64,000 nt of DNA from [Leptolyngbya] sp. JSC-1 (GCA_000733415.1 KL662191.1:2491219-2555218); one strand, 5' to 3'. Shown: positions 41,278-50,120, numbered from the stretch's first letter. Numbers and translations: made by a program. The notes: generated by a model not told the origin, from the sequence alone.

Positions 41278-43155
41278 ATGCCCAGAAAACGCCGCTCATC
41301 TATTCCCTCTAACATTTCCTCTAAACTTGTTAGCAAACTGGACCGGCTCTCTTACCTGCCGGCAACCTTTCAGCTGATTTGGCAAGCTGCCCGCTATTGG
41401 ACGCTGGCTTGGGTGATCTTGCTGCTGCTGCAAGGGTTACTACCAGCCGCGACCGTGTATCTGACCCGAATGCTGGTGGACGGTTTAGTTGCCGTAGTAG
41501 GGGCAGGCATTTCCTGGCAAGCAGTGCAGCCAGCGCTCCTCCCCATCCTGCTGATGGCGGCCACCCTGCTGTTAACCGAAGTGTTGCAGAATCTGATGGA
41601 CTGGGTCCGCACGGGGCAAGCAGAACTGGTCCAGGATCATATTAGCGGGCTAGTGCACGAGAAATCCTATACTGTAGACTTCGCCTTTTATGAATCCTCT
41701 GACTACTACGATCGCCTCAGTCGCGCCACCAGCGATGCCAGTGGACAGTCTCTGTCATTGATCGAAAATGTCGGGAGTCTGCTGCAAAACAGCATTACTC
41801 TAGTGGCAATGGTGGCGATTCTGCTACCCTACGGTATCTGGTTGCCTGGGTTGCTGCTGATCAGCACATTGCCCGCTTTCTATGTCATGCTCCGCCTCAA
41901 CCGCCACTATCACCGCTGGTGGGAGCAAACCACAACCGATCGCCGTCGCCTGCAATACTATGAACTGCTGCTGACCAACAATGCTCCAGCGGCAGAAATT
42001 CGGGTATTCAATCTGGGACCTTACTTTGAATCTGCCTATCAGCGGTTGCGACGGCGGCTGCGACGGGAGCGGATGCAATTAGCCAAGCAACAAAGCCTAG
42101 GACGGATCGGGGCTGCGACACTGGCCTTAGTCCTCTCAGGCGGAGCACTGCTGTGGATGGGGCGGCAGGTTCTGCTAGGGGCTTTAACCTTAGGCGATCT
42201 GGCGCTGTTTTATCAAGCATTCAACAAAGGGCAAGGGTTAATGCGCTCGGTACTCAACCATCTGGGGCAGATCTACAACAACAGCCTCTTTCTCAGCAAT
42301 CTGTTTGAGTTTCTCAAGCTAGAGTCTCAAACGAACTTGCTTCCTGCAGACCCACTTCCAGCCGAGCTTTCGCCAATCCAAATTCAGCAGAGCATCCGGT
42401 TTCGGAATGTGCGCTTTCGCTATCCGGGCAGCGATCGCCCGGTGTTAGACCAGTTCAACCTCACCCTACCGGTTGGTAAAGTCGTTGCAATTGTGGGTGA
42501 CAACGGCGCCGGCAAAAGCACGCTCGTGAAGCTGCTCTGTCGCTTCTATGACCCTGAAGCGGGTGCGATTGAATTAGACGGTATTGACATCAGAACCTTT
42601 CCGCAGGCTGAACTACAGCGGTTGATTACGGTTCTATTTCAGTTCCCAATTCCCTACTTTGTTAGCGCAGCAGAAAATATTGCACTGGGCGATCAAACCG
42701 TTCCTGCCACCGTTGCCGCGATTGAAGCAGCTGCTCGCAATGCTGGCATTCACGAACGCATCGGATACTTACCCCAAGGCTATGACACCCTTATGGGCAA
42801 GTGGTTTCCAGGCGGAGTGGATCTGAGCGGCGGTGAATGGCAACGGCTGGCACTGGCACGCGCCTTTTTCCGCCGTGCCCCCATCATCATTCTGGATGAG
42901 CCAACAAGCGCTATGGATCCTTGGGCAGAAGCCGACTGGCTAGACCGATTTCGGCAATTGGCGAATGGGCGCACCGCTCTCGTGATTACCCATCGCTTCA
43001 CCTTGGCCATGCGGGCAGACGTGATCCATGTGATGCGGCAAGGGCAGATTGTGGAATCGGGCAATCATCAGGAGCTACTACAGCAGGGAGGACTGTATGC
43101 CCAATCCTGGAAAGCACAAATGGAAGCTTGTCCTCCGGCTCCCATCCGAAATTAA
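41278..43155 (+). CDS. ABC exporter (lasso peptide D protein)
   Basis: 625 residues: six-helix transmembrane domain (residues ~40-345) fused to an ATPase with Walker A GDNGAGKST, signature DLSGGEWQRLAL and Walker B IIILDEPTSAMD. Half-transporter acting as a homodimer. In lasso clusters the D protein exports the mature peptide and gives self-immunity. Tight spacing (12 bases before, 17 after) to the kinase and YkgJ genes supports a single operon. Confidence 0.93.
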   Translation: MPRKRRSSIPSNISSKLVSKLDRLSYLPATFQLIWQAARYWTLAWVILLLLQGLLPAATVYLTRMLVDGLVAVVGAGISWQAVQPALLPILLMAATLLLTEVLQNLMDWVRTGQAELVQDHISGLVHEKSYTVDFAFYESSDYYDRLSRATSDASGQSLSLIENVGSLLQNSITLVAMVAILLPYGIWLPGLLLISTLPAFYVMLRLNRHYHRWWEQTTTDRRRLQYYELLLTNNAPAAEIRVFNLGPYFESAYQRLRRRLRRERMQLAKQQSLGRIGAATLALVLSGGALLWMGRQVLLGALTLGDLALFYQAFNKGQGLMRSVLNHLGQIYNNSLFLSNLFEFLKLESQTNLLPADPLPAELSPIQIQQSIRFRNVRFRYPGSDRPVLDQFNLTLPVGKVVAIVGDNGAGKSTLVKLLCRFYDPEAGAIELDGIDIRTFPQAELQRLITVLFQFPIPYFVSAAENIALGDQTVPATVAAIEAAARNAGIHERIGYLPQGYDTLMGKWFPGGVDLSGGEWQRLALARAFFRRAPIIILDEPTSAMDPWAEADWLDRFRQLANGRTALVITHRFTLAMRADVIHVMRQGQIVESGNHQELLQQGGLYAQSWKAQMEACPPAPIRN

Positions 43156-43172
43156 CTCTCAATATAGTAAAA

Positions 43173-43772
43173 ATGACACTAGATTCAGGTTTAACAGATT
43201 CATCAACGCCAGAAGCAGTCAATACCCATCTGCTACCCGGTTCTCAGCTTTGCTTAGCCTGTGGATTATGCTGCAGAGGAGTAGTGGTGACCCGTGCCGT
43301 TCTGATGCCCGATGAGGTAGAAAAAGCCGAACGTTTGAACCTGTCGGTTTGCCGACAAGGTAAACAAGATTTGTTTGCGTTGCCCTGCGCTTATCACGTG
43401 GATAAAAAATGTTCAATCTACGAGGAGCGGTTCAAAGTTTGCGGAGGCTACCAATGCGAGATGCTGAAACGATTATTAGCGGGGGAAGTGAATTTAGACC
43501 AGGCGCTAGAGATAGTTCGAATGGTGCAACGCCTGGAACAGGAAATTTACCAACTTTTGGGGAAGCATGATGCTTCAAAGAGCGTTTGGGATTTATTCAA
43601 CGAATTTTTAAACACAGAGCACAACACATCGGGTGAAGCCTTAAAGAGTCATCCTGAATTGTTATTGAAAGCTCGCATGCTTTCTCTGCTTGGCAATAAG
43701 TATTTTGAACCCAAGCTGGATGCAGAATTAAATGCAGCGGTTCAACCTCTGAGAGCAAGTATTCCTTCATGA
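43173..43772 (+). CDS. YkgJ-type cysteine-cluster protein
   Basis: 199 residues from the ATG at 43173; a longer in-frame extension upstream would overlap the exporter. Cys-rich metal-binding domain: C-x2-C-x2-CC in LCLACGLCCRG, then LPCAYHVDKKCSIYEERFKV with further Cys and CGGYQC. This is the YkgJ/UPF0153 layout, thought to bind a metal or Fe-S cluster. The C-terminal ~90 residues are helical and not known to me. Lies between exporter and nucleotidyltransferase genes with 17 and 7 base gaps. Its role in the cluster is unknown. Confidence 0.82.
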   Translation: MTLDSGLTDSSTPEAVNTHLLPGSQLCLACGLCCRGVVVTRAVLMPDEVEKAERLNLSVCRQGKQDLFALPCAYHVDKKCSIYEERFKVCGGYQCEMLKRLLAGEVNLDQALEIVRMVQRLEQEIYQLLGKHDASKSVWDLFNEFLNTEHNTSGEALKSHPELLLKARMLSLLGNKYFEPKLDAELNAAVQPLRASIPS

Positions 43773-43779
43773 CTTTAAG

Positions 43780-44931
43780 ATGACCATGGAAGAATACTCT
43801 GAAATCAAGCTTTTGCTGTGCTGTGCTCGTGTGCAAATGGACGCAACCACAACAGCTCAGATTCCCGCCCTCCTCCAAGCTGGTATTGATTGGGATTTGC
43901 TGCTGCAAATAGCAGTGCAGCACGGCGTGTCACCCTTGCTGTATTGGAGTGTTAAGTCTGCCTGTCCGGATGCGGTTCCCCCTGCGATTCTCCAGCGGCT
44001 GCAGCGCCTGTTCCAAATCAATGCCCAGCAAAACCTGCTGCTGACCCAGGAACTGCTGCGGCTCCTCAGCCTATTTGAAGCTGAGCAAATTCCGGTTTTG
44101 CCGTTTAAAGGTCCAATTCTTGCCCTAACCGTTTACCAAAATCTTTCTCTGCGCCAGATTACCGATCTGGATCTGCTGGTGGATAAGTCGCATCGCTCTC
44201 AAGCAATCGAACTGTTGATGGCGCAAGACTATGAGCCGCGGATCGAGGTCCCTTGGGAAACCCACCTGATTCGAGCCAACGGGCTGTATAACATCGATTT
44301 ACACTCAACCCTGGCTCCCAAACACCTCTCCTATCCACTGCAAAATCGAGAGGTGTGGCAGCATCTTGAATCTGGCTGGGTGGGTGGTAAACCCGTGAAG
44401 ATGCTCACTCCCGAAATGGATCTCTTGATGCTGTGCCTGCATGGCACCAAGGAAGGCTGGCGCCATTTGAACCGCATTTGCGATGTAGCGGAACTGGTGC
44501 GAACCAAGCCGCTGAACTGGCAGTTGTTGCAGCAGCAGACCGAACACTGGGGAGTGCGGAGACTCATCAGCCTAGGGCTATTGCTGGCTCACGACCTCTT
44601 GCAGGCCAGCCTACCGCAACCAGCAGCAGAGTGGATTGCTCGCGATCGGACAATGGGTTGTTTGGCTAGGAGTGTTAAGCAAACGCTGTTCAGTCCTACC
44701 ACTGGGCAAATTGGCGAAGTGGAGCGGAGCTTGTTCCACATCCGCACGCGGGAGCGGTTCCAGGATCAGTTTTGGAGCTGGTGGGGGTTGATGGAGCATT
44801 CAGGTTGGATTAAACCGACTGCTGAGGATCAAGCCTTCGTGCCATTGCCCCCTGCCCTTTCCTCGCTCTATTACCTGATTCGCCCATTCCGGGTGCTGAG
44901 AAAATATGGAACAACGCTGCTCCGGCGATAG
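43780..44931 (+). CDS. Nucleotidyltransferase-like protein (NTP_transf_5)
   Basis: 383 residues of the family found in kinase-containing lasso clusters such as that of paeninodin. Core motif PVLPFKGPILALTVYQNLSL then RQITDLDLLVDKSHRSQAIE has the D-x-D pair of nucleotidyltransferases; YNIDLHSTLA supplies a third acid. The remainder is helical. Role in lasso tailoring is unproven. It is the last gene of the cluster and is convergent with glnA, with a hairpin between. Confidence 0.85.
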   Translation: MTMEEYSEIKLLLCCARVQMDATTTAQIPALLQAGIDWDLLLQIAVQHGVSPLLYWSVKSACPDAVPPAILQRLQRLFQINAQQNLLLTQELLRLLSLFEAEQIPVLPFKGPILALTVYQNLSLRQITDLDLLVDKSHRSQAIELLMAQDYEPRIEVPWETHLIRANGLYNIDLHSTLAPKHLSYPLQNREVWQHLESGWVGGKPVKMLTPEMDLLMLCLHGTKEGWRHLNRICDVAELVRTKPLNWQLLQQQTEHWGVRRLISLGLLLAHDLLQASLPQPAAEWIARDRTMGCLARSVKQTLFSPTTGQIGEVERSLFHIRTRERFQDQFWSWWGLMEHSGWIKPTAEDQAFVPLPPALSSLYYLIRPFRVLRKYGTTLLRR

Positions 44932-44958
44932 AGCATTCATCACCGTTCATCACCATAA

Positions 44959-44990
44959 AGGAGCAAGGGGATAGTAACCACCCTGCTCCT
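44959..44990. terminator. Bidirectional terminator between lasso locus and glnA
   Basis: AGGAGCA-a-GGGG and CCC-TGCTCCT form a stem; on the minus strand the hairpin is followed by TTTAT and on the plus strand by CAAAAAATC. Position between two convergent genes fits shared termination. Confidence 0.65.
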
Positions 44991-45038
44991 CAAAAAATCT
45001 TCTGAGTTTCTAGCAAAACTCAGATTAGCAATCCCAAC

Positions 45039-46457
45039 TTAGCAGTCATAGTAGAGCGCAAACTCGTAGGGGTGAGGCCGCAGCCGCATCGGGTTCACCT
45101 CGTTGTCGAGCTTGTACTGAATCCAGGTGTTGATCAGGTCTTCGGTAAAGACGCCACCGGTGGTCAAGAAGTCATGATCTTTCTCGAGGCACTCCAGCGC
45201 ATCTTCTAGCGATCCTGGCGTAGAAGGAATCTTCGCCAATTCTTCGGGGCTGAGGTCGTAGATATCCACATCCAGCGGTTCGCCCGGATCGATCTGGTTC
45301 TTGATCCCATCGATACCGGCGCAGAGCATCGCCGCAAAGGCCAAGTAGGGGTTCGAGGTGGCATCCGGACAGCGGAACTCCAGACGTTTTGCCTTCGGGT
45401 TCGAGCCAGACAAGGGAATCCGCACCGAAGCTGAACGGTTGCCCTGCGAGTAAGCCAGGTTCACTGGAGCTTCAAAGCCTGGAACGAGGCGCTTGTAGGA
45501 GTTGGTGGTGGGGTTGGTGAAGGCGAGCAGAGCTGGAGCATGCTTCAGGATGCCGCCGATGTACCACAGCGCCATCTGGCTCAGGCCGGCATACTTGTCG
45601 CCACCGAACAGAGGCTGACCGTCCTTCCAGATTGACTGGTGCGTGTGCATCCCCGAACCGTTGTCGTTGAAGACTGGTTTGGGCATGAAGGTAACGGTTT
45701 TGCCGTACTTGCGGGCTACATTCTTGATGCAGTACTTGTAGATCATCAAGTTGTCAGCGGACTTGACCAGCGTATCGAAGCGGATGCCCAATTCGCACTG
45801 ACCACCTGTTGCTACTTCATGGTGATGCTTTTCAATCGGTACACCGCACTCAGCCATCGTCAGCAGCATCTCACTGCGCATGTCCTGGGAGGTGTCGGTG
45901 GGAGCGACGGGGAAGTAGCCTTCCTTGTAGCGAGGCTTGTAGCCCAGGTTGCCGCCCTCTTCCTTGCGGCCAGAGTTCCAGCGGCCTTCGACTGAATCGA
46001 CGTAGTAGTAGCCTTCGTGCTGGTTTTGGTCGAACCGGACATCATCAAAGATGAAGAACTCGGCTTCAGGACCAAAGAAGGCAGTATCGCCAATACCGCT
46101 GGCGGTGAGGTAGTCGAGGGCCTTTTGGGCGATCACGCGCGGGCAGCGAGAGTAAGGTTCACCAGTACGGGGTTCCTTAATGCTGCAAATGAAGCTCATG
46201 GTCGGCTCTTTCATGAACGGATCGATCCAAGCTGTGTCCGGATCGAGCACCATCGACATGTCCGACTCGTTGATGGCTTTCCAACCGCGGATACTAGAGC
46301 CATCAAACGCCACACCATCGACAAAGCTGCTTTCATCAATTTGATTTTCGTAGACCGTCAAATGCTGCCAAATTCCCGGCAGGTCAATAAACTTGAGGTC
46401 AATCAGCTTGATGCCCTTCTCTTTAATCAAGCTCAAGACTTCTTGGGGGGTTGCCAT
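45039..46457 (-). CDS. glnA: Glutamine synthetase type I
   Basis: 472 residues. Main ammonium-assimilating enzyme. GS signatures: FDGSSIRGW, the glutamate/ammonium-binding KPVFNDNGSGMHTHQSIWKD, NRSASVRIP and the C-terminal region near NPMRLRPHPYEFALYYDC. Normal length. AAGGAGTAGTC gives the ribosome site for ATG 46457. The leader carries a doubled palindrome (see 46505-46538), while a canonical NtcA box (GTA-N8-TAC) was not seen in the ~150 bases inspected. Confidence 0.98.
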   Translation of the reverse strand: MATPQEVLSLIKEKGIKLIDLKFIDLPGIWQHLTVYENQIDESSFVDGVAFDGSSIRGWKAINESDMSMVLDPDTAWIDPFMKEPTMSFICSIKEPRTGEPYSRCPRVIAQKALDYLTASGIGDTAFFGPEAEFFIFDDVRFDQNQHEGYYYVDSVEGRWNSGRKEEGGNLGYKPRYKEGYFPVAPTDTSQDMRSEMLLTMAECGVPIEKHHHEVATGGQCELGIRFDTLVKSADNLMIYKYCIKNVARKYGKTVTFMPKPVFNDNGSGMHTHQSIWKDGQPLFGGDKYAGLSQMALWYIGGILKHAPALLAFTNPTTNSYKRLVPGFEAPVNLAYSQGNRSASVRIPLSGSNPKAKRLEFRCPDATSNPYLAFAAMLCAGIDGIKNQIDPGEPLDVDIYDLSPEELAKIPSTPGSLEDALECLEKDHDFLTTGGVFTEDLINTWIQYKLDNEVNPMRLRPHPYEFALYYDC

Positions 46458-46504
46458 GACTACTCCTTAAACAATCTCTTAGGCTGTCTCTTGATATGCA
46501 CGCT

Positions 46505-46538
46505 TACTCGCAGAGAGTATTTACTCAAAGGGAGTAAA
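46505..46538. promoter_or_regulatory. Tandem TACTC-N5-GAGTA palindromes upstream of glnA
   Basis: Two copies of TACTC-N5-GAGTA at 46505-46519 and 46522-46536, the second extended to TTTACTC-N5-GAGTAAA (46520-46538). Centres are 17 bp apart and the array lies ~48-80 bases upstream of the glnA start codon. Looks like a double operator for a dimeric regulator; the protein is unknown. Confidence 0.6.
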
Positions 46539-47206
46539 AATATTGGGCTGGCGCTTGGATTTGCACTGAAGCCGATCGTTGAAGCCGATATGATATAGAT
46601 GCGACTTTACCCCATTGATTCAGCAGCAGCTCTCGACTCAGCGATTGCCCTGCTCCAGCAGGAGGAAACCATCCTCAACGAACCGGACTTCAATTCACCT
46701 GAATCATCCTAGGAACAGGCTTACACAGATTTTGTATTCAAAACTACAAATCAATCTTTTTACTTGATTAAACTTGCTCAATGGGTTATTGACCTGGTCT
46801 GCCAAGTGGTGCTGCCGGATGTGTAAGAGCGGTTGTTTAGCGCCCCAGCGGGTTATAAATCGAGGTTTTGCGGCTTGCAGAACCGATGGCGCTGCTGTAA
46901 CTACTCGTGAATCCCCAGGCTTACCAAGACAATTAGGATAAGAATCTTTACAGTTCTTGGCTTGCTTCTCAGGTTTGGATGCAATTCTGTCAAACGCTGC
47001 ATGATAAACTAAATGGCGATTGCCAGTCTTCATGTAGCCACATGTAAGGCATTAAAAATTAAGTCAGGGGGCAGGCATCTTGTCTGCGGTGGGCAAGGCG
47101 CTCACACTACAGCATCCCCGACTGCTTTTTGATTTGCCTATGGCCTACAGGCAATCAAGACATAGTAAACAGACTACTGATAACAAAACTTGGGAGACGA
47201 AATCTG
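46539..47206. other. Divergent region between glnA and apcF
   Basis: Should hold both promoters. A 37-codon frame at 46599-46712 (MRLYPIDSAAALDSAIALLQ...) has start and stop but no known relatives or ribosome site, so it is not called. The rest appears non-coding. Confidence 0.45.
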
Positions 47207-47716
47207 ATGCGGGATGCGGTGACCAGCCTGATTAAAAACTACGACAGCACCGGTCGATATCTCGATCGCAACGCCCTGGATTCTCTGAAATCTTATTTTG
47301 AGAGTGGTACAGCTCGTGTGCAAGCAGCAGCCGTAATCAATGGTAATGCCGCTGCCATCGTCAAGCAGGCAGCGTTACGTCTGTTTGAGGATATTCCAGA
47401 GCTAATTCGTCCGGGTGGAAACGCTTATACCACTCGTCGCTATGCGGCCTGCTTGCGCGATATGGACTATTACCTGCGCTACGCTAGCTATGCCCTAGTT
47501 GCGGGTAACACCGATGTACTGGATGAGCGCGTACTCTACGGCCTGCGGGAAACCTACAACTCACTGGGTGTACCGATTGGTCCGACCGTTGTTGGTATCC
47601 AGATCATGAAAGATATCGTTAGGGAACGAGTCGCTGAGGCCGGAATTGCAACCGATGCCTACCTGGATGAACCCTTTGACTACCTGACACGCGAACTGAG
47701 CGAAACCGATGTTTAG
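47207..47716 (+). CDS. apcF: Allophycocyanin beta-18 core subunit
   Basis: 169 residues from MRDAVTSLIKNYDSTGRYLD. Phycobilisome core protein replacing one ApcB near the core-membrane linker. TRRYAACLRDMDYYLRYASY contains the chromophore-attachment Cys. Features separating it from ApcB are the N-terminus MRDAV, SGTARVQAAAVINGN and a C-terminal extension ELSETDV. An upstream in-frame ATG at 47129 gives non-homologous residues. Followed by a good terminator. Confidence 0.95.
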   Translation: MRDAVTSLIKNYDSTGRYLDRNALDSLKSYFESGTARVQAAAVINGNAAAIVKQAALRLFEDIPELIRPGGNAYTTRRYAACLRDMDYYLRYASYALVAGNTDVLDERVLYGLRETYNSLGVPIGPTVVGIQIMKDIVRERVAEAGIATDAYLDEPFDYLTRELSETDV

Positions 47717-47758
47717 ACCAGCGAGCTTAATTAGCTAAATCAATTCATAACAATTCAT

Positions 47759-47790
47759 AACAGGGATGCCAAGATAGGCCCCTGTTTTTT
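47759..47790 (+). terminator. Rho-independent terminator of apcF
   Basis: AACAGGG and CCCTGTT with a 14-base loop, running directly into a T-run (TGTTTTTTG). Preceded by two copies of CAATTCATAA (47741-47760). Confidence 0.8.
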
Positions 47791-48051
47791 GTTGATTAAG
47801 GTTTTTTATTGATTAAGTAATTCACCAAGTTGTGCCGTCAGACTATGCCTACGCTTGCTTTTAACTAGCATCTGGTAAGGCTTCAATTGTAACCAAACCG
47901 CCTTCTTCAATCACAGCATCAACCAATTATGTTGTTGTATTATTCTTGATCACATCTTCAGTTTAGTCCCAGTAACTCTTTCCTTCGCTATGGGTTAGTT
48001 GAAACCTGAAACTCGGCATCTCTGCCACGTTATAGGCTTGGGATGATGCCA

Positions 48052-48264
48052 TTAAAGCTGATCGAGCTGTTGTTTCAGCTCCTCTTTCACATCAATTGCA
48101 GCACAGCTAAAACGAGGTTTTGAGGAATCAGAATCGGGAAACTGAGGAGCAAATCCTAGTAACTGTGCTTTTATTGCTGGCAGTTCTTCATCAATATCAC
48201 TGCCTGACTCTAGCATTGTGTAGACTGACCTAATCGTGTGGATGGTTTGCAGAAGCCTAAACAT
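48052..48264 (-). CDS. Small protein coupled to the glycosyltransferase gene
   Basis: 70 residues (MFRLLQTIHTIRSVYTMLES...). Its ATG overlaps the last codons of the glycosyltransferase (GATGTTTAG), a typical coupling arrangement. No recognisable family; helical, with charged tail EELKQQLDQL. Could be real or chance. Confidence 0.4.
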   Translation of the reverse strand: MFRLLQTIHTIRSVYTMLESGSDIDEELPAIKAQLLGFAPQFPDSDSSKPRFSCAAIDVKEELKQQLDQL

Positions 48265-49609
48265 CTAATGCTGTGCGATAGGCGTAATGCAGCCGCTTGA
48301 TGTAGTTCTCCATGCTAAACCGCTCTGCGTTAAGCCGACCTGCTTCGACGAGACGCTGCCGCAGCTCCCTGTCGCCCAACAGAGTTTCGAGCTGCTTCGT
48401 AATATCCTTAACGCTGTAAGGATCGGCATAGAGGGCCGCATCTCCACAGATTTCGGGTAAACAGGAGACGTTGGAGGTAATCACCGGGCAGCCGAAGTTC
48501 ATCGCTTCTAGAGGCGGCAGACCAAACCCTTCGTAGAGCGAGGGAAAGACCAAACAATAGGCTCCGCTGAACAGGTAGCGCAGGCTCTCCATCGTCACAT
48601 ATTCCAGCAGTTTCACTTTTTTCGTAGATTCTTTGTCATCGCTCAAGAATTGGGCCTTGCCCAGCTCATCTTCCCAAAGCCAGCCCTTTTTGCCGACAAT
48701 CACCAGTGGCATATCGGTGTCAATCGAGGCATAGGCATCAATTAATCGACCCACGTTTTTCTTCGGCTCGATCGCCCCCACAAACAGAATGTAGTTTTGG
48801 TACTTTAGGCTGTAGCGACGCAGAAACCGGGCAATCTCAGCGTCGGTGGCTTCTAGCGGCTTGAGAGCAATTGGCTGGTAGGTAACGACGACTTTAGCGG
48901 GATCAACATCGTAGTAGGTGAGGATGTCTTGCTTGGAGTGCTCGGAGACGGTGATCGTAACGGCAGATTCCTTCAAGGTATCTTTGATTTTGTTGTAGAA
49001 GATCTTCTTGCCGTCAAGGGTAGCGTAGGGTAATCGCAGCGGAATCAGATCATGGACAGTGGTAATTTTCTTAGCACCCCGCACCTGCATGGGCAGCGGA
49101 TAGGTGGCGTGCCAAATGTCTACTTTTTCCTCGACATTGATGCTAGTGGTTAGCCGCAGGCGGTCGTATAGTCCATTAGCGAGGTCATAGCAGTAGGGCA
49201 TACTGAAAGATGTGGCGTACTTGAGAAAATCTTCGGTATACTGCCCTTTCTTGACCACCAATCCGGCAAAGGACTTTCTACGCTTGGCCCGATAAAACGG
49301 AGAGGCTGATTTCAATAGCCATTTGGCTAAGCTTGGCCAGTCCTGTCGCCCGCCTTGATTGTCGAAGAAGAAGATTTCGTCGAGAATTGCGTTGTTTTTG
49401 TAGCCGCTGCGGCTGAGCAAGATATCCACCTTGGCTCCGAGGCGGTCCAGCGCTTCGAGTAGACTGAGGCCATAGGTTTTGATGCCGGTACCTTTGGTGA
49501 GTTGCAGGTTGAAGGCATCCACCAGAACTTTGACCCCGGCCAGGTTCAAGTCGGCCTCCAACTCTGGAGCAGGTGCTGTAACCCGTTGATTGTCGGTTGA
49601 TAGTCCCAT
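48257..49609 (-). CDS. Glycosyltransferase family 4
   Basis: 450 residues, GT-B fold. The C-terminal donor domain has ILFVGAIEPKKNVGRLIDAY and the E-x7-E motif in PSLYEGFGLPPLEAMNFGCP. The N-terminal domain includes VKVLVDAFNLQLTKGTGIKT and WHATYPLP. Retaining sugar transferase for polysaccharide or glycolipid synthesis; donor and acceptor unknown. Not in a visible polysaccharide cluster. Confidence 0.92.
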   Translation of the reverse strand: MGLSTDNQRVTAPAPELEADLNLAGVKVLVDAFNLQLTKGTGIKTYGLSLLEALDRLGAKVDILLSRSGYKNNAILDEIFFFDNQGGRQDWPSLAKWLLKSASPFYRAKRRKSFAGLVVKKGQYTEDFLKYATSFSMPYCYDLANGLYDRLRLTTSINVEEKVDIWHATYPLPMQVRGAKKITTVHDLIPLRLPYATLDGKKIFYNKIKDTLKESAVTITVSEHSKQDILTYYDVDPAKVVVTYQPIALKPLEATDAEIARFLRRYSLKYQNYILFVGAIEPKKNVGRLIDAYASIDTDMPLVIVGKKGWLWEDELGKAQFLSDDKESTKKVKLLEYVTMESLRYLFSGAYCLVFPSLYEGFGLPPLEAMNFGCPVITSNVSCLPEICGDAALYADPYSVKDITKQLETLLGDRELRQRLVEAGRLNAERFSMENYIKRLHYAYRTALDV

Positions 49610-49783
49610 TCGCCATACTCCTGCAAAATAGCCACAGTGGTATATGATGCCATCTTTGGGGACGGGGGGGAATTGGAGGTGGGGAGATGGGGGAGTTAGG
49701 AGCTAGGTAATTCAACCAAATTAAACAACACATGGAGTGCGAGCGAGACGCTCGCAACGAGCAAGATACCCCAGGGTTTTGGT

Positions 49784-49871
49784 GAGGGGTGGGGGTGAGG
49801 GGTGAGGGGTGAGGGGTGTGGGGTGTGGGGTGTGGGGTGTGGGGTGGGGTGTGTGGGGTGTGGGGTGTGGG
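49784..49871. repeat. G-rich heptamer array (GGGGTGA / GGGGTGT)
   Basis: About twelve GGGGTGA or GGGGTGT units. Runs of four G at ~7-base spacing make G-quadruplex formation possible on the plus strand. Typical cyanobacterial STRR type. Confidence 0.85.
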
Positions 49872-50040
49872 TATTGACTATAAAGCGCTCGGGTTAGTAA
49901 GTCTAAAAATAATTCGGTTGACCTACTCAGAAGCCAGAAGCAGAATTTCCCGCATCACCCGCATCAGTTAAGGCTTAGGTAAAGTTTGGTTCCTAATTCC
50001 TAGCAACAACAGAGCCAGATTAAGAATTCAAAAGCAAAAT

Positions 50041-50095
50041 TCCTCCCCACCCCTCACCCCCCACCCCCCACCCCTCACCCCTCCACTCCCCACCT
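50041..50095. repeat. C-rich array, opposite sense
   Basis: CCCCTCACCCCCCACCCC-type units, the complement of the array at 49784-49871. Confidence 0.8.
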
Positions 50096-50120
50096 CTGAC
50101 TCCTGCAGAAGATACAGTAA

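Larger units (their letters stand above)
49610..50120. other. Gene-free stretch with G-rich and C-rich repeat blocks
   Basis: No gene. Holds two opposing short-tandem-repeat arrays (49784-49871 G-rich; 50041-50095 C-rich) about 170 bp apart that could pair with one another in single-stranded form. Confidence 0.6.

Noticed and set aside
46458..46620. NtcA box or glutamine riboswitch upstream of glnA
   Set aside because: Looked for GTA-N8-TAC and for the glnA RNA consensus; neither was found.
46599..46712. 37-codon frame between glnA and apcF
   Set aside because: No ribosome site and no relatives recognised.
47800..48050. Minus-strand piece VAEMPSFRFQLTHSEGKSYW ... LVDAVIEEGGLVTIEALPDA
   Set aside because: Looks like a decayed gene end with stops, but the family could not be named.
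49784..49871. Possible CRISPR array
   Set aside because: Units are seven bases with no spacers; a simple heptamer repeat. No cas genes anywhere in the window.
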